Source of the DNA: an uncultured Lachnospiraceae bacterium
GTDB lineage: Bacteria; Bacillota_A; Clostridia; Lachnospirales; Lachnospiraceae
Assembly (NCBI GenBank): GCA_946630765.1
Contig: CAMOZF010000071.1
Span: 1-8,111, forward strand
DNA: 8,111 nt
Reading direction: 5' to 3'
Position numbers and translations under genes: made by a program. Under the pieces are notes generated by a model, which was not told the origin of the DNA, did no database searches, and worked only from the letters and a program-made list of their open reading frames with translations. Shown here piece after piece: positions 1 to 7,728 of the stretch (the stretch's first letter is position 1; each line of letters starts with the position of its first letter).

Positions 1-152
1 AGAAACCAGGGCATCTTTCTCCGATTTGAATCGAACCTGGGAAAGCGGGTCTTCTCTGCTTCCGTCTTCTCGGGTGCCGTGCTGTTGCCGCAGGCCGCGA
101 GAGACAGAACCATGACTGCCGCCAGAAGGAGCGCCAAAAGTTTCTTTCCCAT
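1..152 (-). CDS. Extracellular solute-binding lipoprotein of a sugar ABC importer (5' end only)
   Basis: Only the first 50 codons are in the window; the gene runs off the left edge. The protein starts MGKKLLALLLAAVMVLSLAA and continues with C-G-N-S. This is a lipoprotein signal peptide: a Lys-Lys n-region, a hydrophobic core, and a lipobox LAAC with the lipidated Cys at residue 21. The start at 152 is chosen because GGAGG lies at 164-168, 11 nt upstream. An in-frame ATG at 170 would contain that ribosome binding site inside the gene and is less likely. It follows two sugar permease genes by 90 nt in the same direction, the usual place for the substrate-binding component that captures sugar outside the membrane and delivers it to the permeases. 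The mature domain is not visible, so the assignment rests on signal peptide and context. From about residue 35 the reading frame turns basic and atypical (RFPRFDSNRRKMPWF), which may indicate a frameshift near 45-55 (see findings). Confidence 0.7.
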   Translation of the reverse strand, partial: MGKKLLALLLAAVMVLSLAACGNSTAPEKTEAEKTRFPRFDSNRRKMPWF

Positions 153-212
153 AATTTTCTTTTCCTCCATTTTGAATATGTGTGCAGCCGTTTTACGGAT
201 ACACTATTATCT

Positions 213-229
213 CTCTGATGGGTTCAGAG
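213..229 (-). other. Intercistronic hairpin between the second permease and the solute-binding protein gene
   Basis: CTCTGA (213-218) and TCAGAG (224-229) form a perfect 6-bp stem around a 5-nt loop, 13 nt after the permease stop codon. No run of T follows on the minus strand, so it is not a good intrinsic terminator. Small hairpins at this position in ABC-importer operons can stabilise or separate the segment encoding the abundant binding protein. That role is an inference here. Confidence 0.35.
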
Positions 230-242
230 GAATAACCTTGAA

Positions 243-1163
243 TCAGCCCTTGACAGAGCCGACGGTGATGCCGCCGATAAAGTAGCGCTGTACGAAGGGA
301 TACAGGAAGATGATCGGGCCGGTGGTCATCATGGCCGTTGCCATCTTCAGGGATTCAGACGGAAGGTCGGAGTAATCGACGAACTGTCCCGCAACGGAGT
401 TCTTCAGAGAAGAAGCCTCGTTGACGATCTTGTACAATCTGTACTGCAGCATGACAACGTCCTTCTGCTGCAGGAACAGCGAATCCTGATACCATTCATT
501 CCAGTAGCCGAGGGCGAGGAAGAGGCCGACGGTTGCGAGGGCCGGCTTCAGCATCGGCAGGATCAGCTTCAGGAAGATTCTGAAATCGCCGGCGCCGTCG
601 ATCTTGCCGGACTCGGTGATTTCATACGGAATGGATTTCACGAAATTCTTCATCAGGATGATGACCCAGGAAGAAGTCATCAGCGGAAGAAGGACCGCGA
701 GATAAGAGTTGTCCAGATGATAGGTCTGCGTCATTAAGAGGTAGTACGGCGCAAGACCAGCCTGGAACAGGCTCGTGAAATATACGAAGAAGGACAGAAC
801 GTTTCGAAGAACAAAGTCCTTCCGCTGAAGCGCGTAGCCGGTCATTGCCGTAATAAGCAGGCCGGTCACGGTGCCGACAAGGGTCATCACAATCGTCAGT
901 GCGTAGGACTTCCAGATCGTACCGCCCTTGAAGACCATTTCATAGGCTCTTGTTGTGAAGTTTCTCGGCCAGAGTGTCACGCCTTTTGCGAGAATATTCG
1001 CCTCCGTCTCAAAGGAGCTTGCGAGAATAATCAGGAAAGGCAGGATGCAGATGACCGCAAAAATACTGATAAATACATAACCGACGCCGCGGATGATATA
1101 GTCCGCCGTTCCCAGTTTGACCTTCGGAGCGGAATCCATCATAACGTCTTTATTCTTTGCCAT
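243..1163 (-). CDS. Carbohydrate ABC transporter permease, LplC/UgpE type (COG0395-like)
   Basis: This is a 306-aa inner-membrane subunit of a binding-protein-dependent sugar importer. Six hydrophobic segments can be seen at about residues 27-48, 86-108, 121-143, 152-171, 207-225 and 278-292. The cytoplasmic EAA loop, which docks onto the ATPase, is at about 181-203 (ESGKIDGAGDFRIFLKLILP), with the conserved G-A-G. The C-terminus (QRYFIGGITVGSVKG) is the classic ending of the LplC/YtcP branch, which serves polysaccharide-derived oligosaccharides. Length is normal for the family. AGGAGG lies about 9 nt before the ATG. It follows the partner permease by only 18 nt, so the two are translated from one message and should form the heterodimeric channel. 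No ATPase gene accompanies them, as is common in Firmicutes importers that share an MsmK/MsmX-type ATPase. The exact substrate cannot be read from the sequence. Confidence 0.93.
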   Translation of the reverse strand: MAKNKDVMMDSAPKVKLGTADYIIRGVGYVFISIFAVICILPFLIILASSFETEANILAKGVTLWPRNFTTRAYEMVFKGGTIWKSYALTIVMTLVGTVTGLLITAMTGYALQRKDFVLRNVLSFFVYFTSLFQAGLAPYYLLMTQTYHLDNSYLAVLLPLMTSSWVIILMKNFVKSIPYEITESGKIDGAGDFRIFLKLILPMLKPALATVGLFLALGYWNEWYQDSLFLQQKDVVMLQYRLYKIVNEASSLKNSVAGQFVDYSDLPSESLKMATAMMTTGPIIFLYPFVQRYFIGGITVGSVKG

Positions 1164-1181
1164 GATATTTCCCTCCTTTCC

Positions 1182-2138
1182 TTAGAACAGCGAGTAGTCC
1201 GGCTCGATCTTCTTCACGAGCGCATTCACGCCCATGACCATGATGAAGCCGATCAGTGACTGATACAGGCCGACTGCGGAAGCCGTCGAGAAGTTGAAGT
1301 TCGAAATTGTCGAACGGTATACATACATCTCGATGATGTCCACCGGCTCATAGAGCACCGGGTTGCGGCCGACGAGGTTCCAGAAGAGACCGAAGTCGCC
1401 CTTCACGATGCCGCCGAGAGCGAACAGAAGAAGGATGACGATCGTCGGACGAAGAGACGGCAGGATGATGTAGCGGATCTTCTGCCAGCCGTTCGCTCCA
1501 TCGACAAGCGAGGCCTCAATGATTTCCTGGTCAATGCCCATGATCGCGGCAAAGTAAACAACCGAGTTGTAACCGGTCTTCTGCCACAGGTGAACAAAGG
1601 TCAGGATGATCGGCCACGGGCCGGCGCCCGAGTACAGGTTCTTCGGCTCCGCGCCCATGGACTTGAGTACAGAATTCATGAAGCCGGTGTCCGGGTTCAG
1701 GATGTTGAATACGAGAACGCCGACAAGAACCTGCGAAATGAAGTACGGCAGGAACATCATCGTCTGAGAAACCTTACGGAAGGCCTTCGACTGGATTTCC
1801 TTCAGAAGAATTGCCGTAACAACTGCCACGAGGTTGTCGAGAACGATGAACACGACGTTGAACAGGATCGTATTTCTGGTCAGTGTCCAGAGCTTTCCGG
1901 ACTGCGCCACGAACTCGAAGTTTGCCAGTCCGATAAATTTACTGCCGAAGATGCCCTTTCTGTAATTGTACTTAACGAACGCCACATAGATGCCGGGCAG
2001 CGGCATGTAGCTGAACGCAATAAAAAAGATGATCGCAGGCAGGCACATCAAAAGCAGTGTTCTTCCCTGGAAAAGCCGCTTGCCCAAACTGGCTTTGCGT
2101 CTCACCACAGAAGCATCGGTGATCTTTTTCCCAGCCAT
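1182..2138 (-). CDS. Sugar ABC transporter permease, LplB type (COG4209-like)
   Basis: This 318-aa integral membrane protein is the first gene of the importer operon and the partner of the downstream permease. Hydrophobic segments lie at about residues 27-45, 88-112, 127-146, 176-200, 231-246 and 288-306. The EAA motif is at about 205-227 (EIIEASLVDGANGWQKIRYI then ILP), with the conserved D-G-A. The N-terminal segment with LLMCLPAIIFFIAFSYMPLP and the C-terminal EPDYSLF resemble LplB/YtaO-type permeases rather than the MalF/UgpA branch. AGGGG lies 6 nt before the ATG at 2138. The promoter and two operators lie 119-169 nt upstream, leaving a leader of about 110 nt. With the second permease and the solute-binding protein it forms a three-gene importer lacking its own ATPase. 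Substrate is unknown; this branch usually carries complex or plant-derived oligosaccharides. Confidence 0.93.
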   Translation of the reverse strand: MAGKKITDASVVRRKASLGKRLFQGRTLLLMCLPAIIFFIAFSYMPLPGIYVAFVKYNYRKGIFGSKFIGLANFEFVAQSGKLWTLTRNTILFNVVFIVLDNLVAVVTAILLKEIQSKAFRKVSQTMMFLPYFISQVLVGVLVFNILNPDTGFMNSVLKSMGAEPKNLYSGAGPWPIILTFVHLWQKTGYNSVVYFAAIMGIDQEIIEASLVDGANGWQKIRYIILPSLRPTIVILLLFALGGIVKGDFGLFWNLVGRNPVLYEPVDIIEMYVYRSTISNFNFSTASAVGLYQSLIGFIMVMGVNALVKKIEPDYSLF

Positions 2139-2235
2139 TTCTTTCCCCTTTCCTTTTCTCCTTCAGGCCGCATTTCCGTCAGTTTTCACAATACTGTCTC
2201 CGTCAGATAATGCAGATTGACGGACAACGATAGTC

Positions 2236-2249
2236 TGAAATCGATTTCA
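2236..2249. promoter_or_regulatory. Downstream operator (LacI-family or CcpA cre palindrome)
   Basis: TGAAATCGATTTCA is a perfect 14-bp palindrome with the central CG typical of LacI/GalR-family operators, and it fits the cre consensus TGWAANCGNTNWCA at every position. It covers roughly +1 to +14 of the ABC operon promoter, so a bound regulator would block initiation or early elongation. It is identical over 15 bp to the second copy at 2294-2308. Confidence 0.85.
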
Positions 2250-2256
2250 TACGCAC

Positions 2257-2285
2257 ATCATAGTCGAAACAGGCGTACTTGTCAA
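2257..2285 (-). promoter_or_regulatory. SigA-type promoter of the sugar ABC importer operon
   Basis: On the minus strand, TTGACA (2280-2285) is a full-consensus -35 box and TATGAT (2257-2262) a five-of-six -10 box, with a 17-nt spacer. The expected start of transcription is near 2250. An A/T-rich stretch precedes the -35 box and could act as an UP-like element. Such a strong promoter, framed by two palindromes, points to control by repression rather than activation. Confidence 0.9.
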
Positions 2286-2293
2286 CCACTTTT

Positions 2294-2307
2294 TGAAATC
2301 GATTTCA
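2294..2307. promoter_or_regulatory. Upstream operator (LacI-family or CcpA cre palindrome)
   Basis: This second TGAAATCGATTTCA palindrome ends 8 bp upstream of the -35 box, centred near -51. The centre-to-centre distance to the downstream copy is 58 bp, about five and a half helical turns. A further half-site, TGAAAT on the minus strand, lies at about 2312-2317. The paired arrangement suggests cooperative binding of one regulator on both sides of RNA polymerase. Confidence 0.82.
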
Positions 2308-2314
2308 TAAAATT

Positions 2315-2364
2315 TCAAAAATAAAACCGGCAGACGTGGGAAACGATCCCAGGGTCTGCCGGTT
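2315..2364 (-). terminator. Strong intrinsic terminator after the clostripain-like gene
   Basis: An 11-bp stem (AACCGGCAGAC at 2325-2335 in plus coordinates pairs with 2354-2364) is extended inward by TGGGA/TCCCA around a 5-nt loop. On the minus strand it is followed by TTATTTTT. It starts 20 nt after the peptidase stop codon and isolates that gene from the ABC operon promoter just downstream. Confidence 0.9.
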
Positions 2365-2384
2365 CTTAGCTTTTCAGGGCTCAT

Positions 2385-4637
2385 TTACTCCTCATAATAC
2401 GAGACGCTTCCGTCTTCCTCAACGCAGTATTCGACAAAATCCGTCATCAGGTAGCCGCCGTAGATATCGTCGATGCAGAAGGCGTAATAGTAATCGCCCG
2501 GGTCCATGATGCCGTATTCCGGGGAGAACTCCCCGCTGACGGTATATTCGACGCCGACATACTCGCCCTCCTCCATGTCGTCGAGCGTGTAGGAGAAGTA
2601 GCGCGGAATCAGGACGTCGCCCGCCTGAATCTTCCGGATCTCACGAGCGGCCGCGCCGTAGTCCGTCATTCCGGGGTAGGCGCCCTCCACAAGAACTTTG
2701 CCATCCTCATAATACTGGCGCAGCCGGAGGTTCATCTCCTCTCCATTCAGATAGACCGGGCTCGAATACAGCACATAGTCCTCCGTCAGCTCGCTGATGT
2801 ACAGCGCGAGGTTCTGACCGTCCGGAAGAGAAATCCAGTAGCCGTCGAAAAGATCACAGAAATATCCGCTGTCCCAGTCCGCATAGATATCGATCGTTTC
2901 ACCGATCTCCAGGAAATCCTCGCCGTCCGGGGAAATCTGATACACGAGCGCGGTCACATCCGCGGCGTACATCATGCCCTGATCGTCCAGGATAAAGTAG
3001 TACGAGCCCTCGTCATCCAGCTGCGGTCCCTCTAAGAAGGTGATCAGTTCGCTGTCCTCGCTGCTTTCGCCGTCCAGCTCCGACCAGTAATCCGGGCTGC
3101 CCTCTCCGTAGTAGTCTTCGTCCCATTCGCCGAATAGCCAGGTCCACAGATCGTCATCCGAAAGCCATTCCTCATCGTCATATTCCTCGAGATCGCCGCC
3201 GCTGACACTGCCATAGGCCTGCCGGTCGACAAAGGAAAAATAGTAGGGACTGACACAGACGCCGCTGAATACCGAAAGCTCGGAGGAGCCGCCGATTTCC
3301 AGCGGATAGTACAGGGAAAGCCCCGAACAGCCCGCATGATCCGAGCCGCGCACCTGGTAAATCACACATTCCGAGAGAAGCGACTGCGCCTTTTTCGCGG
3401 AGGGCGCCTGCGCCTCGCAGGCCTTCAGAATTCCGCCCAGATCCACCATATTGGTGTAGCCGTCCAGCCGGTTGTTTCCGCCGAAATTCTCGGCGCTCCG
3501 GATGTTTCTGACCATCTGTGACAGCTTCTCCTGATCCTCGCCGGCGCTGTAGATTTCCTGGGAAAACTGATCGAACGCCGTCAGAAATTCCGGGATCTTC
3601 GAAAGATCTACAACAGAGAGCGTCGCGCTCGCCTCCTCTCCTTCCGAGACGGAGGAACGGTAGAAGCTCTCACAGATTTCCTTTCCGAGCGCAGGGCCGT
3701 CCGCCGTCAAATTGTCCGAAAGGAAGCTTCCGATCGCTTCATAATCCCAGCCGCTTCCAAGCTCCACCTCTTCCGAGCCGATCATATAGCGCGCATAGGG
3801 AGAAAGCACGCCCGCCGTCTCCACGGTGGCCATCAGACAGGCGTCGAAGCCGATCCATTCAAAGCGGTCCGTCATGTCCTGCGAGACCTCCGAAAGCGCC
3901 GTGCCGATCTCGCGAAGCGACAGCGAATCGTCGTCGAAAAGCTCATCAAAGCAGACGCCCGTGATGCTTCCGCCGCCGTGATTCCAGAAAATAATTCCCA
4001 TCTTCTCCGCGGGATAATTCCGAATACCGAACTTCAGGAAATCCGAAAGCGTCGCCGAATCGCCCATATTCCGGATCTGTGACTCAGAGAGCTTTTCAAT
4101 CTCCCCGTTCTCGATCAGAAAGCGCTCGTTCCGCTCCGAGGAAACCGTATTGTTGTACCAGTAGGCCGTTCCGCCCGTTTCGATGACAAAGCGAATCCCG
4201 GGCGTTTTCGAGCCGTTCAGCATTTCCTGAAGATCGAGCGTTCCGGCGCCGCCTTCGTAGTCATCGGAGGATTCCAGATCCGTTCCGCACAGATACACAA
4301 AAATCGTCCAGGTTCCGGGCTCACCCATCGGAATCTCCTCGCCGGACCCGACTGCAGGAAACGTTGACTCCGGCTCGGAAGAAGACGCACTCTCCCCGGT
4401 CGAAGAACCGCTCTCCTCCGGACCCTGTGTTTGTTCTTCCGTGCTTTCCGCGCGGCTTTCCGGAAGAGAAAATGCCGCCGAGGTTTCCGTCTCGCTGCTC
4501 TTTTCGTCGATCTTTTCCAGAATATCCGCCACTTTTCCGAAAGCGAGCGCCTGGGAGATCAGACATCCGCTCATGGAAACCGAAAGCGCGGCGGAAAGGA
4601 TCAGCGCGGCGCAGATTTTAATCACTCTTTTTCTCAT
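2385..4637 (-). CDS. Clostripain-like (peptidase family C11) cysteine protease, lipid-anchored
   Basis: A 750-aa predicted surface lipoprotein. Residues 1-25 are a signal peptide (MRKR start, hydrophobic core) with lipobox MSGC and the lipidated Cys at 25. A Ser/Glu/Thr-rich stalk follows (about 45-105). The C11 peptidase domain spans about 109-475. It opens with TWTIFVYLCGTDLES, has the catalytic His at 220 in NHGGGS and the catalytic Cys at 267 in DACLMA. Asp265, two residues before the Cys, matches the S1-pocket Asp that in clostripain and PmC11 gives cleavage after Arg or Lys. Residues about 484-530 are extremely acidic and rich in Trp and Tyr. A C-terminal region of about 220 residues is unassigned and may be beta-rich. 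GGAG lies 8 nt before the ATG. The gene starts 85 nt after guaB, with a hairpin between, and no separate promoter is visible. It probably digests extracellular protein or processes surface proteins; the target is unknown. Confidence 0.9.
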   Translation of the reverse strand: MRKRVIKICAALILSAALSVSMSGCLISQALAFGKVADILEKIDEKSSETETSAAFSLPESRAESTEEQTQGPEESGSSTGESASSSEPESTFPAVGSGEEIPMGEPGTWTIFVYLCGTDLESSDDYEGGAGTLDLQEMLNGSKTPGIRFVIETGGTAYWYNNTVSSERNERFLIENGEIEKLSESQIRNMGDSATLSDFLKFGIRNYPAEKMGIIFWNHGGGSITGVCFDELFDDDSLSLREIGTALSEVSQDMTDRFEWIGFDACLMATVETAGVLSPYARYMIGSEEVELGSGWDYEAIGSFLSDNLTADGPALGKEICESFYRSSVSEGEEASATLSVVDLSKIPEFLTAFDQFSQEIYSAGEDQEKLSQMVRNIRSAENFGGNNRLDGYTNMVDLGGILKACEAQAPSAKKAQSLLSECVIYQVRGSDHAGCSGLSLYYPLEIGGSSELSVFSGVCVSPYYFSFVDRQAYGSVSGGDLEEYDDEEWLSDDDLWTWLFGEWDEDYYGEGSPDYWSELDGESSEDSELITFLEGPQLDDEGSYYFILDDQGMMYAADVTALVYQISPDGEDFLEIGETIDIYADWDSGYFCDLFDGYWISLPDGQNLALYISELTEDYVLYSSPVYLNGEEMNLRLRQYYEDGKVLVEGAYPGMTDYGAAAREIRKIQAGDVLIPRYFSYTLDDMEEGEYVGVEYTVSGEFSPEYGIMDPGDYYYAFCIDDIYGGYLMTDFVEYCVEEDGSVSYYEE

Positions 4638-4668
4638 CGAAGCTCCAATATCTCTGTGTTTCTCTCTG

Positions 4669-4710
4669 AAAAGCAGAAACGCCCTGCGCGGTATCTGCAG
4701 GGCATTTCTG
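4669..4710 (-). terminator. Intrinsic terminator downstream of guaB
   Basis: The 14-nt arms at 4674-4687 and 4697-4710 pair over their whole length with one G-U pair (CAGAAA, U-G, GCCCTGC) around a 9-nt loop. On the minus strand the stem is followed by CTTTTC, a short U tract, so termination may be incomplete. The hairpin begins 12 nt after the guaB stop codon and ends about 31 nt before the next start codon. Confidence 0.75.
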
Positions 4711-4722
4711 TTTCGATCAATT

Positions 4723-6222
<1,500 letters not shown>

Positions 6223-6256
6223 TCAGTGTGTCTGCTTTTTCTGCTATTTAGCTGGT

Positions 6257-6285
6257 ATTATAGCAAAGCCGCAGGGGGAAGTCAA
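6257..6285 (-). promoter_or_regulatory. SigA-type promoter of guaB
   Basis: On the minus strand, TTGACT (6280-6285) and TATAAT (6257-6262) are separated by 17 nt, an almost perfect vegetative promoter. Transcription should begin near 6250, giving a leader of about 70 nt. The -35 box and spacer overlap a long hairpin (6270-6312) that has its U tract on the other strand. Confidence 0.9.
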
Positions 6286-6318
6286 CCTGAAAATAAGCCT
6301 CCTTCCCCTGCGTTTTTT
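6270..6318 (+). terminator. Hairpin with a T6 tail on the plus strand, overlapping the guaB promoter
   Basis: CGCAGGGGGAAG (6270-6281) pairs with CTTCCCCTGCG (6302-6312) as an 11-bp GC-rich stem with one bulged G and a 20-nt loop. On the plus strand TTTTTT follows directly (6313-6318), a textbook intrinsic terminator. No plus-strand gene precedes it. On the minus strand the same hairpin lies 30 nt after the repeat-lipoprotein stop codon and has A6 before it but only TTT after it. It may therefore be a bidirectional terminator that is weaker in the gene-sense direction. Confidence 0.7.
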
Positions 6319-6341
6319 ATGGAATTTTACAACAATATCGT

Positions 6342-7652
6342 TCATCCTTTCGGGTAGAAACGCTGGTGACAATTGACGCATTCCATAAGCTGTGAACCAC
6401 TGCTGTCATAGATCGGATTTCCATAATAATCCAGGACAGGAACCAGTGAACCATGGATGCCGGATCCCGGAATGTGGAAGTCGGAATATGGTCTCACATT
6501 ATACATATCATCCGCCCAGGCACGGCATACAGAACATTCGACATGTCCTTCCACCCCGCCGCACGATGCGGTGGTTTTATTGATCCAGCCGCCGAATGAA
6601 TGGGACGCCGGAATGATCAGCGAACTGTGCTGCCAATCAGGAATATAATTGACCCCTTTATCATCGCCGTACCATTTCCCGCACTTTGAACACTCATAAT
6701 GCTGTACGATTCCATCGGTTGTGCAGGTGGGTTTGGCAGATTTTCCAACCAGATTATGGCCTGTCGGATAAACGACCACCAGTGACGGATCCTTAATCTC
6801 GACCTTTCCGTCCTTGTCAGAAAAATATCCTCCGCAGGACGTGCATTCCCAGTACTGAGAATTCCCGGCATAGTCACAGCCCGCCGGGGCTGCCGGATGC
6901 TCTACCAGGCTATGCGGTCCGTAATACTTCAGATCGGCCTCACTCTTGACTTCCTGTGTGCATCCCTCATCCAGGAATTCTTTCCCGCAGGTCTGACAGA
7001 CATATTTTCCATAGGTTCCCTGCGTCATGCAAGTCAGCGGCATCGGTGTGTAGCCTTTCGAGAAGAGCACGTTGTGCCCTGTTGCCTTGGCCACCAGATC
7101 CGCCGGCTTTTCAATATACTTCGTCGCCGCAGCGTCTCTGAAGCACATTCCGCAGTCCGAGCAGCGCCAGTACTCGATATTGCCGTCTTTTGTGCAGCTT
7201 CCGGGAACCGCTGCGATATGCACAAGCTTATGTTCGTGTTCTTCCTTTTTGCTCTCTTCCTTGGAGGACTCCTTCGCGGAGCTTTCCTTTTTCCCGCTCT
7301 CTTCTTTCGAATCTTCTTTTTCGGAGCTTTCCTTCTTTTCGCCTCCGGCGCCGAACGATCCGTCGTCCTTGTCTTTTCCGGATGAGGACGCGGGTTTTGT
7401 TTCCTTCTTGCTTTCCTTATCAGCGCTTCCGCTTTCCTTTTCGTCCTTTTTCGTGCTTTCCTCGGTGCTCTCTTCACCGCTTGCGACTTCCGTCGTCGAT
7501 TCCTCCGTGCTGACGGCCTCCGTCTGTTTCCCCGCCTGTTCTCTGAGCCGCTCAATGATTCCGGATATCCCAGGGCAGCCGGAACAGGAGCTCAGGATCA
7601 GTGCCATCGACAGCAGGAGCGCTGCCATTTTCAGTTTCTTTTGCTTCTTCAT
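6342..7652 (-). CDS. Secreted lipoprotein with acidic/basic stalk and Cys-His (zinc-ribbon-like) repeats
   Basis: A 436-aa protein of unknown function, predicted to be anchored to the outer face of the membrane. MKKQKKLK followed by a hydrophobic core and lipobox LSSC (lipidated Cys at 23) forms a lipoprotein signal. Residues about 45-140 are a disordered stalk rich in Glu, Lys and Ser. From 141 on, the protein is built of modules of 52-54 residues with the pattern H-x(10-14)-C-x(10)-C-x(2)-C. The cysteines are at 153/164/167, 208/219/222, 259/270/273 and 310/321/324; a shortened fifth is at 364/373/376, and a degenerate last one keeps only 425/428. Phrases such as QYWECTSCGGYFSD recur in surface proteins of Clostridia. 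GGGGAGG lies 5 nt before the ATG. It follows the RraA-like gene after a hairpin, with no clear promoter. Metal binding or wall/glycan adhesion are guesses; no catalytic motif is visible. Confidence 0.85.
   Translation of the reverse strand: MKKQKKLKMAALLLSMALILSSCSGCPGISGIIERLREQAGKQTEAVSTEESTTEVASGEESTEESTKKDEKESGSADKESKKETKPASSSGKDKDDGSFGAGGEKKESSEKEDSKEESGKKESSAKESSKEESKKEEHEHKLVHIAAVPGSCTKDGNIEYWRCSDCGMCFRDAAATKYIEKPADLVAKATGHNVLFSKGYTPMPLTCMTQGTYGKYVCQTCGKEFLDEGCTQEVKSEADLKYYGPHSLVEHPAAPAGCDYAGNSQYWECTSCGGYFSDKDGKVEIKDPSLVVVYPTGHNLVGKSAKPTCTTDGIVQHYECSKCGKWYGDDKGVNYIPDWQHSSLIIPASHSFGGWINKTTASCGGVEGHVECSVCRAWADDMYNVRPYSDFHIPGSGIHGSLVPVLDYYGNPIYDSSGSQLMECVNCHQRFYPKG
6369..7232 (-). repeat. 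Tandem protein repeat region: Cys/His modules of 52-54 residues
   Basis: Modules begin at His141, His193, His247, His299 and His351 of the lipoprotein, giving a step of 52, 54, 52 and 52 residues, with a degenerate copy near His400. The four complete modules keep exactly ten residues between the first and second Cys and two between the second and third. The DNA copies have diverged, so the repeat is at protein level and looks old rather than a recent slippage product. Confidence 0.85.
7236..7520 (-). repeat. Low-complexity Glu/Lys/Ser stalk-coding segment
   Basis: Residues about 45-139 of the lipoprotein consist almost wholly of Glu, Lys, Ser, Thr and Gly, with recurring KESS, KEESG and EEST units. 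Such a charged stalk lifts the repeat domain through the cell wall. The coding DNA is a purine-rich, imperfectly repetitive tract that could vary in length between strains. Confidence 0.75.
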
Positions 7653-7685
7653 TTTTTCCTCCCCATAAACAGCCTGCAGAGGCAG

Positions 7686-7728
7686 AAACCAAAGCCGGAG
7701 TCTTCGAACGCAGTCGAAGGCTCCGGCT
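7686..7728 (-). terminator. Intrinsic terminator-like hairpin after the RraA-family gene
   Basis: AGCCGGAG (7693-7700) pairs with CTCCGGCT (7721-7728), and CTTCGA/TCGAAG continues the stem after one mismatch, around a 6-nt loop. On the minus strand TTGGTTT follows, a broken U tract, so it may terminate only partly. It starts 7 nt after the upstream stop codon. Confidence 0.65.

Noticed and set aside
16..42. A tRNA T-arm-like string (GGTTCGATTC on the minus strand)
   Set aside because: The bases on either side (CCAGG and CAAAT) do not pair as a T stem, and no anticodon arm or acceptor stem can be folded around it. It lies within the solute-binding-protein coding region.
1590..2210. A 206-codon plus-strand open frame opposite the first permease
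   Set aside because: It mirrors the permease coding strand, has no credible domain, and extends through the operon leader region without its own convincing start signals.
4638..4665. GATATT as a -10 box for the clostripain-like gene
   Set aside because: No -35-like hexamer lies 16-18 nt upstream, and the predicted transcript would begin at or after the ribosome binding site.
7034..7555. A 173-codon minus-strand frame rich in Arg/Lys overlapping the lipoprotein
   Set aside because: This is an out-of-frame reading of the Glu/Lys/Ser-rich stalk DNA. Its basic composition follows from the purine-rich codons, and the lipoprotein frame has the signal peptide and ribosome binding site.
7653..7692. 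A promoter for the repeat lipoprotein (TTGGTT-17-TTTATG)
   Set aside because: Both boxes match only about half of the consensus, and the expected start point would fall within the ribosome binding site.
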